Shown here piece by piece: positions 55,236 to 64,000 of a stretch of DNA of 64,000 nt (position 1 is its first letter; each line of letters opens with the position of its first letter). The translations under genes and the position numbers were made by a program. Source of the stretch: Gonatopus flavifemur (Eukaryota > Arthropoda > Insecta > Hymenoptera > Dryinidae); the NCBI GenBank assembly GCA_018340375.1, contig JAFFJZ010000052.1, positions 930,001 to 994,000 on the forward strand, read 5' to 3'. Under the pieces are notes generated by a model. That model was not told the origin of the DNA, did not search any database, and saw only the letters and a program-made list of their open reading frames with translations.

Positions 55236-55894
55236 ATTATCTTTTCAGATTTACACACACACAACAGAACTATCACGATTCAACAGAACAGAACTATCAC
55301 GATTCTACTAGATCTCAATTTTACACTGGTTATGGAGAAAATATCACACTATGTTGAAAACAAAGACGGTATTTTTTCATACTGGTGAAAAGTACCTGTT
55401 ATAACGGCAACTATAACAAGCTAGTGGAAAATAGATAAGTTTTACCAAAACCGTAGACTCAAGTGAGACAATGAATCGAAAACAGGTATTAACCGCTATC
55501 AAGAAATCACCATCGAATGCTTATCACATTCACCTCACGACAAATATCACTCAGAGAAATGTATGTACTTACTGTAGCTAAAAAGTCTCAACTAAATATT
55601 TTTAATAAGAGCTACTAAAAATCTGACCGATTCAACCAAGAAAGTGAAGTTGATGTTAGCAAGCTTGTTTTTGTAGTCATTCAATTGTTTTTTTACGCTT
55701 CTCCTTTGTTTTACCCGTAAGAACACATATTCATTGCCAAAGTAGGTAAATTGCCGCTTCAGGTTGCGTCAATTAGATCGCCGGCGATCCAAAGGCCGAA
55801 ATGATCGCAAATACGCATTTTTCTCACAATCCGTTTCTATAACTGACTTATGCTGCGTGCTTACTACATTATAGTAATTCCATAAATCATCATA

Positions 55895-56147
55895 TCGTCG
55901 GTCACAAGACAAAACGTGACAAATTACCATATTGAATATAATTGTCATTGTCTTGATGAAAAATGTTTCCGATCGCAATCTTCCACAAATCTGGTATGAA
56001 ATTGTTTGTATAAACCATAGCTATCCAGATGAATTGTTTTGAAACAATTATTCAACTTCCAAAATGATGAAAATTGAGGAAAAACGAAGAAATCATGAAG
56101 TGACTTCATACGTCTGTACACGTTTTGTCTTGTGATCGACCATATTT
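55895..56147. repeat. ~250-bp inverted-repeat element (MITE-like)
   Basis: GGTCACAAGACAAAACGTG near 55900 is inverted at about 56120-56140 (CACGTTTTGTCTTGTGATC). No target duplication is clear. Confidence 0.5.
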
Positions 56148-56149
56148 TA

Positions 56150-59100
56150 GTATAGCTCACTATTCGAAATTCGTTGTAAAAAAATAGTTTCCCTGCGAAA
56201 AATATTCCATTGTGAAGGATTGACCACTATACACGTTGAACACGATCAATATGAATACCTTCTAATTCTGATGTTTTCTTATTCCTTCTCGAAGATTCAA
56301 ACCATCGTTCGTGAATTTTTCTCAATTGTCAATTCTTTTGAAATTCTTCTAAGCCATTTGAATCTGTGTATTCCAACTCCTGTCAATTCTTATCCTCTTC
56401 CATGATTACACTGGAATTCTATTCCGTATGATTCAATGCCTATGCAATTTATTAGAAAAGTTGTATTGTTTGTAATTCGAATTACTGAATCTTTTGATTC
56501 ACCCGAGGGTAAAAAGTGCTGAAGTTATGTTTTTAGTCAGAACAGCCAGTTTTGAAATCAATTCGTACTTGCATTCTTTCAGAGGAATTCTGAAATCATA
56601 TTCGTTCCCATTAAAATTCCCAATTCTCCTAAACGGATAATTTTTTGCAGGGTGCGTTCACTAACAATCAAGTGTTTCGACGCTGCTCTTAGGTTACACA
56701 GTACAATGAAAACTAGTAAGTGATACTAAAATGAAATATTAGAAACGTTGTTGTACTAATTTTCTTAGATAACATCAAATAATACTTTCTCTCAGTAAAC
56801 GTTACAGTTGTATAATATTACACTGTATTGAAAGGGCCATAACTTTGGTCTCCGTGCGAATTACACCAATTTTTTTTTTTTACTTGTAGGGTATGGAATG
56901 CACTCCAAATTTAGATGGAACCCAAATTTTTAACCCCTGTCCCATCAGAGATATTTAACCTTAAAAACAGGTGAAAATTGCGAAACTGACATTTTCTAGA
57001 GGCTCTACAGTTTGAGGGAGGAGAGCATCCGGCTTGGCGATTTTTCTACGGAGACTTCTAATCCATAGTAACTTGCCTTTAGAAGACCAGACCAGATAAT
57101 CATTACCTTAATGAAAAAAAAAATACCTCAAAAGTCGAGTTTTTCAAATTTTTTACCTGTTTTTTGAGCTTACATAACATGAACAAGGCAGAGGCTAGAA
57201 GGAACTTCAATACGGGGAGAATGTAGCTTGAAACCTGCTCTAAAAAGTGGTATCAACCTCAATCCCCTAACATAACCCAGAGCTGAGATATTTGAGTTCA
57301 CCTGAACCCTTTTGAAGGCTAAAAACGACGATATCCTATTCACAAACACGTCTGCAGTTTTCAGGAGGATAGGAATAAAAAGATAATGATCGTGGTTTTG
57401 AACTCTTATCTCTTGGAGTTATCATAGGAAAAAATATAAAAAAGTTCTGAGGTGGTCGAGCAACAATTTAATTCTCAATTTGTCGATTTTGCATGGAATG
57501 ACCCAGAATGATTTATTTATTCTCGTCTTCTTAAGAGGTATTCAATCTTCTAATAATGTTTAGTTTCATGTGTCATTGTTTATACACATGTACTCGAACT
57601 AAAGGTCCAAGACGATGATTTTTTGATGGAGTTTGAGTAGTTGAAATTTTCATAAATGTTGTTTATATAAGGTTTTCAGAAGTATTCACGGTTTCTAAAC
57701 AGGTTTTACTCATATATTCTTCTTGCAGGGTTCCGTCAAGCTCACGATAACTCTTTGGTACCTTGGAAGTACTATATCAGTGGTTATCGAGTAGTGGAGG
57801 AAGTTTGTAATTCAGATTGGGCTCGGAAGAGAGTGAACTCTCTATTTCATTCAGCGTACTTCCTATTCTGGATTCAGGATCACTAAAATTTCTATTTTTC
57901 AAAGTGAAAATTACAAGGTATTCCAGGAGGAATACTTCATTGGTGCTACGTGCGTTATAACAACAAAAAGAAAAAGTTATAGTGGAGTGTTGTGTGAGAA
58001 AAACCCAGTGATATGTGCTTCGAGTGAGATATATTTAGTGAATGTGAAACAACAAACAGTGTGAATCGTTTGTGAGTGAAATTTCTTTTCGAACTCCGTA
58101 GTTCAACAGTTTGTGGTTAATACAAGGAGAAGTTAGTTAATGAACAAATTTTTCCGTTCAATTTAATGGTGTGCATGTTCAATTACGAGTTTAGACTATC
58201 TTTGTAGTTATTGTTCTTCTATATTCCTTCAATTTCCAAATCTTCTTCTCCTCTTCGTGACAAATTTTTCAGATTCTCTTCTGACGATTACTTGTTCACT
58301 TGATTTATTAATCATTCATCGATAAAATCTGATTTTACTTAAATTTTTTTCGTTTTAATGACTCAGATTCTCAATTTTCGTTGTCGTTATCCAACTTCTC
58401 GTTTCAAATTTATTTATCCTTTCATATATTCTTCATACCTTTTTGATTCACTCGATACCCCCTATATATTTTCAATCTTATATTTGCTTTATTCTTCAAA
58501 TTCTCAAAATACCTTCTCATTGATATTGTGAAACACGTTTATTTTCCAATATGCTTTTTCAACTTTGAATTTATTTTCCAATTATTTTTCAATCACATCT
58601 TGTTTCTTTTATATTCCAACGATTTATTCCAATTTTGCAGGATAAACATCTGCTTTTACTCTTGTTTCACTTGTTTTACTTTTATTCTAATTTTCTTTTA
58701 TACTTTTATTTCAATTTCTTCAATTGTTCCTTTCAAATTCCTTTCTATCTCCAAACAATTTCATTTACTGTTATTTCAAATCTTACGTACTGCAAATTCT
58801 GATTCTTGTAAGTCATTCACGTACATTAACCTTTGGGTTGTGGTTGCTGTTTGCATTTATTGTATTTTAAAACTCAGTTTTAGTTTTTCAAAAGAAAGAA
58901 CACGAAAGTTTACCTATCGTGCAGTTGCAGTCAACATTATACGTGAATGAGCTTAATTCTTTCAAATGTTGTAAGTTTTTCAACATTCTACAATATCTGA
59001 AAGAGCAGGAATAGAATGATTTTGCACTTTTATGAAATAATCATTCAATTGAATTCATTTCCCCTTTTAATAGTCTTCATAGAATTTATTCATGCGTATG

Positions 59101-59404
59101 TACATATATTCAATTACTCGCAACGATTCCTGGCATTTATAGGCACTCTTCGCTACATAATTTCAATTCCTATTCCACCGAATTTGGAAATCAGTGTAGA
59201 ATTCATCTGAATCACTTCAGAGTACATATTTAATGAAGGTTTTACATTTACTCCATTCATTCATAATTGAATTTCAGACACGGTCTCTAATTATTTGAAA
59301 CTTGCATTTTTATCTTCTTTTCGTGAATGATTATGCCTCTTCCCCTACTTTTTTTCCTTTTGTGGGAAGATATATTCTTACATAAATTCAATCTTGTGAA
59401 CAAA
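56150..59404. other. AT-rich host DNA without a supported gene
   Basis: Several short plus-strand frames near 58528-59210 are pyrimidine-rich (Phe/Ser/Ile-rich) and look like chance. AAACTCTACAGTTTGAGG-type moderately GC-rich text at 57000-57420 may be an old element but shows no domain. Confidence 0.4.
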
Positions 59405-59413
59405 AAAAAACAA

Positions 59414-62400
59414 GGCTTTGTCTAGAGCTACGTCAGACGTAGCCACAACGGTATATCTTAGAGCAACCTCGCGTAGATCTCAACGTATTTTTTAGAGCTA
59501 CGTACCTTTTTCACGTAGCTACAATATATTTTTTTGGAGCTACGTGACACGTACGTCTAGCATAACCTCGAAGGAACGTCTGGAGTTACGTGAGGCAGAA
59601 GTTTGTATATATAGTGTAGCAGATTTCTGATACATTCAAGGGATTTCAAACATCATTGAAAGAGCGGCAAATTGAAAACAAAGTCGATCATAAAGATTCA
59701 ATAATTTTGCCGTTCTGTTTATCAGACAATGGAATGATTATTTTCCACATTTATTTATAAATATAATCATATAACACACCAGATCAGGAAGAGTTCACAG
59801 AAAATTCTATTGGGACTTGGAGAACACTCAGTAAGGATTCTCAAAAATTCTTCTGAAATTCTGTGCTGTATAATTTTGTGGTATAGAAATTATACCGAGA
59901 CAGTAACCCAGATAGCCCAAGAGTTCTAAAAAAGTCCTATATGAATGCAATGTACTCATTATGAATCCTTTTAGAAGTGGTGTGCTATCTGGGTACGTCG
60001 CTTCAAATTTTCCATAAAAAACATAACGATTTAGTGTAAAATATAAATGATTTCCAATGGGTATTATGGTCCGGTTCCGGATAGCATAATTTTATAAATG
60101 GTTTTGAATAATAATATAACTTTTCAATGACCATAATGTTTATCGATATGGTTTATTTCGAATAGTTTCCTATAATAAATTTGCAGACTATTGTAAACTA
60201 TTATTAGTTCTCAACTGAAAAGTACACATTACAAATAGCTAAAGAGTTTTGGAAGAATTTGTTTATGGATTCATCGGATCCATTAGGAGGTGTTTTGAAG
60301 GTCTCATGCTATCTGGAATACTATTGAAAACTGTGAATCTATAGTGGATCACCGATTCAAAACACTTATGAAAAACTATTCGTTTCGCCAACAGTTTTCA
60401 ATAAAAAATTGTAAGCAGGGTATGAAACAGTTCAAAATTAACAACTGATGAAATCCCTGATTCAAAAAATCCATTGATTCTTGCCAAATCTCATTGAATC
60501 TTGTACTATGTTCTGACCAAATCTCATGGAATTTTATTTGTTAGATTCAATGGATTCTTCTAACCAGGGTAGGGGCCACTTAAAAACTACAAATTGGTGA
60601 ATTGTTCGAGACCTTGGTTGAACAGAGGTGTTATGCAACAGGTGTTCAACAGGTGCTCTTTTCAACTCAGATTTAGAGCTGTTACAATTCTGAGTTTTTA
60701 CATAGACTTGTCAAATGGTTGTATCATTGGCTGTAAGATATAACATCATGTACATTATGTGTAATTCGACCAAATTTTTGCTACGGCATAGAGTAATGAA
60801 AAATCTGAAAAAATCCTTGATGAGAAAGTTTGATCAAATTTAATCGACAATTCAGTATTATAAAACGAATTAATAGGAATCTAATAACTGGAATTGTGTG
60901 AGTGAATTGTAACTTCATAAAATTTCAATCAATCGAGCTGAAAGCTCACCGACTTTGTTACAAGTACACATGTAATTGGCACATACAATTTCTGAATTTC
61001 ATTGGTTGTAGTAAGACTTGATAAGAGAAGCTGTAGGTAACAGATTAAAATTCATCAAACTACAACTCTTTTAAAATTTCATAAAATCTCATAGACAGTA
61101 TTCGAAATATACATGGTTATAAAACTCGAACCAAAAGATTTAGAACTGACCTATGAAGGTTTATGAAAATTTTACAGCAGAGAAGAAATAAGAATGAAAA
61201 TACTGTTTATGATTCACGCAGATTCGAACATTTTGTTTCAAAATATGTCATAAGATAAGGAATAAAAAGTTAGCAAATATGCAATGATAATGCATATTTT
61301 TCAATGAATTCCATTCATTGCGAATATTCAATGAAGATATTGAGTTCCACTTACAAAAAGGAAAATACACTGTGTCTAATACTTGATTAACGAAATAAGA
61401 ATAGCTTACTGCTAGTTTAGTCATCTACACAAAAAATCTTCCGGGAATGTGAAAATCGTAGTTTTATACAACAGTTCTTCAGGAGATCAATGAAAAATGA
61501 TTTCATACAGGAAAATCTTAAGAATATCATAGAAACTTCCTCCAGAAAATGTTATATCGATAAATTGACGCGGTTCTTACGCCTTTAATTTCTAAAAAAT
61601 ATTATGTGATATCTTGAAGTAAGAGAACTTTGGCGTATATCACGAATATGGCTTATATTGAATAATACTGATCACATTCAGTCTGTTTTCTCTTTTCAAT
61701 CCGTGAAATTATGATTAATTTCAGTACTCAGTATTCATTGTGGAAAAGAATCGAATTTTCAACCTTCTTATCTATTTTGAATTCGATTTCATCATTTTCC
61801 AATTCACATTCGTTTCAATATGCGATTTAAATCTCAACGACATCATTCCGTTACATTATTATAGATTGAAGCCGTCGCTAGAACCTTCAATTTTTCACTT
61901 GCCGTTGACAATTCATGATTTTCATGGTTGAGGCACATGTTCTTGATTTCCAAACTTTCTCCGTCCGGAGATGCTCGCAGAGATATGAATACAGGGCAGT
62001 TCAGTTTCATCGATCTGTGAAAACAGAATATACATTGAAACAAAAATGATAAATTTTGTATTTCATTTCCAAATAAACTAACAGGCATCAAACTCGATTT
62101 CAATTTTATATTTCACAATGAAAACAGAATAGAAGACAAGACTATATTTACTCATGTGTCCTGACAGAAATTTACATACCAAAAAAAAACATAAACATTT
62201 CAATGTCATTCGATAACCTTCCCAAAGGTATTCAACTTTATGATTAACGTATACAAAAAAAAGTTTCACAAACATAACTGATACTAAACAAAATAAGGAA
62301 TTCTCTTGAAAATGAAGTGAATTCATACAATGAATACAATTGAAGGATCCAAATATATAGTAAAAGCGAACAGACTGGGTGAATGATGTTCTTGCATACA

Positions 62401-63389
62401 TACTCGGTTCTCCTGATCCCTTCGCCTTTTGGTTTATGTGTTCCTCCAAAAACACAATCGTATGTTAGCTCATAATACTTCAATTCGAGTTTCAAATGTT
62501 TCTTCTTGTTTGCCCCTTCAATGGTGCGGCTTCGTTTTTTCCTAAATATATGGTTAGTTTCCTTTTCATACTTCCTCATGAAACGCTTCAATGTGTGAAA
62601 ATCTGAAAACCTGCGTCCAATCCATAGTCCGTCAGATATCTTAAATGAGGAAAATTGGTTAATTGAACCGATACTGAACTTCAATGCAGAGACATTTCAA
62701 GTTCAACTTGATATACACTAGATTTGTTACACTATATACGCTAGATTTTTTACATACACTAGCAAACATCCTTCTATCTCAACATATTATAATATTTTTG
62801 AGAAATTAAAGAGGTAAGAACAGCGTAATACTATTCAAATCATCATTTTTCATTTATTATCCATGAAACGCTGTATAAAAGTAAATTTCTCATTACATTG
62901 GAAGGTTTTTTTCGGAAATGATATCAACTAGTACTAAGCTACCCTTATTTCCTCAATCAGGCTATCAGATACAATATATTTTCATTTATTTTAGAATTGA
63001 AACACAATGTACTTACCTTGAATACTTCTAATTAATTAATACCATTGGAATGGAGGATTCAACACAATAATCAGAAGATCACGTCCATCCTGTGATCGAT
63101 AAGGGATCGAAGTGAATGGTGAATTTAAAACGACAAACAACCAAGGAGTGGTGTACGCATATGCGCGCCTGCGCAATATCACAAATTATAAAAATTTCTG
63201 CCTCACGTAACTCTAGACTTTTCTTCGAGGTTATGCTAGACGTACGTGTCACGTAGCTCCAAAAAAACATCGTGTAGCTACGTGAAAGAGGTACGTAGCT
63301 CTAAAAAATACGTTAAGATCTACGTGAGGTTGCGCGTAGATCTAAGATATACCGTTGCGGCTACGTTTGACGTAGCTCTAGACAAAGCC
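59414..63389. mobile_element. Mutator-like element (MULE): ~200-bp TIRs and a 9-bp TSD
   Basis: 59414-about 59612 and about 63193-63389 are inverted copies beginning GGCTTTGTCTAGAGCTACGTC, built of repeated TAGAGCTACGT words. AAAAAACAA stands on both sides (59405-59413 and 63390-63398), a 9-bp duplication as Mutator elements make; the A-richness tempers this. The interior is mostly AT-rich without a full transposase. The only coding trace is 62684-62244, of a type often found in MULE-related proteins. A non-autonomous or decayed copy, 3,976 bp. Confidence 0.75.
62244..62684 (-). pseudogene. FAR1/SWIM-MULE-type N-terminal DNA-binding domain fragment
   Basis: The first ~95 residues (GRRFSDFHTLKRFMRKYEKETN, RKKRSRTIEGANKKKHLKLE, KYYELTYDCVFGGTHKPKGE) have the layout F...F..L...I..Y......F..R.SRTIE.A.K......LKY..I.Y.C.HGG known to me from ZSWIM/FLYWCH/MULE-type insect proteins. 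The following residues run into unrelated sequence (hydrophobic, Cys/Phe-rich), so only the first domain remains. It lies inside the long-TIR element and is probably what is left of its transposase gene. Confidence 0.45.
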
Positions 63390-63398
63390 AAAAAACAA

Positions 63399-64000
63399 AC
63401 TCAGAATCTGTCCAGACCTTATGAGTTTATGGGGTTTCAAGTCTACAAGGTTAGGATTTTTTTTGGATTAGAAGTTTTCATCACGTGCAAGAGATTATCG
63501 TGTTTTATCAAGGGTTTCTCGGTTGGAACAAGAATAATTATAGAGATAGGAAATTTGGTTTTTCTTTGCAGGTATATACGTATATTTTCAAGTTGTGAAA
63601 TATATACGTATTACAGGGAAAATACATAGGAAATTGTACGGAAGAATAGGATTTATGCATAGAATACAGGAAAATATCGTGTATATTTGAAATTTATGTT
63701 TTTATCGTGGATTTTATGGAATTTTTCTGTTTGAAGAGAATTTTATTTCATGATTATTATGTTAATCATGAAAGATTCGAGCTTTCGTATAAAGCTCCCA
63801 AGAGATTTTCATATAAAGAATTTCAATGGTGAAAACATGATAGATATTGAAATACACGATCAACGATTGAAAAAAAAAGGATTTTGAAACGATATCTTCC
63901 TGTAGTGTCCCTGCTTAAAATGTCATATAGAATCGTATAGAATATCATAATATATGATTCAAAAACATGATAGAAACTGTGAATCTTATCACGTTTTTGA
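63399..64000. other. No feature seen
   Basis: AT-rich DNA with short ATATACG and ATGATTATTATG words. Nothing coding or structured is evident. Confidence 0.4.

Noticed and set aside
58528..58950. 140-residue Phe/Ser/Cys-rich frame
   Set aside because: Pyrimidine-rich low-complexity DNA; no start context, domain or splice signal supports it.

Overview
The window reads as insect (arthropod) nuclear DNA that carries a large, decaying insert of Wolbachia chromosome. The evidence is a run of bacterial housekeeping genes (murB, hemC, secD, fabI, sucB, uppS, cdsA, coaD, a tRNA-Phe, mrp and others) of Rickettsiales/Wolbachia type, packed bacterially and separated by Wolbachia-style palindromic repeats. 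Nearly all are broken by single stops or 1-nt shifts, and eukaryotic transposable elements sit inside them with clean target-site duplications. The host species cannot be named from the sequence. Family assignments rest on recognised motifs and memory; no search was run.

Layout. (1) 1-989: Wolbachia-derived partial symporter and a broken membrane protein. (2) 990-7677: a non-Wolbachia block bounded by an inverted 13-mer. It holds a ~159-bp tandem repeat, a CCAAT/TATA promoter split by a 5'-truncated non-LTR retrotransposon (10-bp TSD), and a small spliced gene. (3) 7678-about 29200: the main Wolbachia tract. Two MITE-like elements (9627-9764, 10030-10347) lie in one hypothetical gene, and a near-full-length RTE-type retrotransposon (24539-27903) lies in mrp. 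Only fabI and a UbiH-family gene keep long intact frames. (4) 29652-30972: a mariner with one internal stop. (5) 32915-34725: a decayed viral-type glycoprotein gene. (6) 36330-37585: a second small spliced gene built like the one in block 2. (7) 37777-46025, minus strand: a Ty3/gypsy element with a ten-knuckle Gag, PR-RT-RH-IN, and a third ORF behind a 3' splice site carrying three Cys/His repeats. (8) 46169-49981: a DNA transposon with ~480-bp inverted termini around an orphan arthropod zinc-finger protein. (9) 50460-52280: 65-bp satellite, a 5S-like sequence and 121-bp repeats. (10) 52590-55235: a CpG-rich promoter-like region and a two-frame transposase-like gene. (11) 59414-63389: a Mutator-like element with ~200-bp TIRs and a 9-bp TSD.

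The genes do not work together as a pathway. The Wolbachia genes were once endosymbiont cell-wall, lipid, haem and secretion functions and are now mostly nuclear pseudogenes. Most of the rest is transposable elements at various stages of decay. The most plausible under-described items are the long-TIR transposon with the orphan protein (46169-49981), the C-H-C-C repeat ORF of the gypsy element, the ten-knuckle Gag, and the paired small spliced genes.
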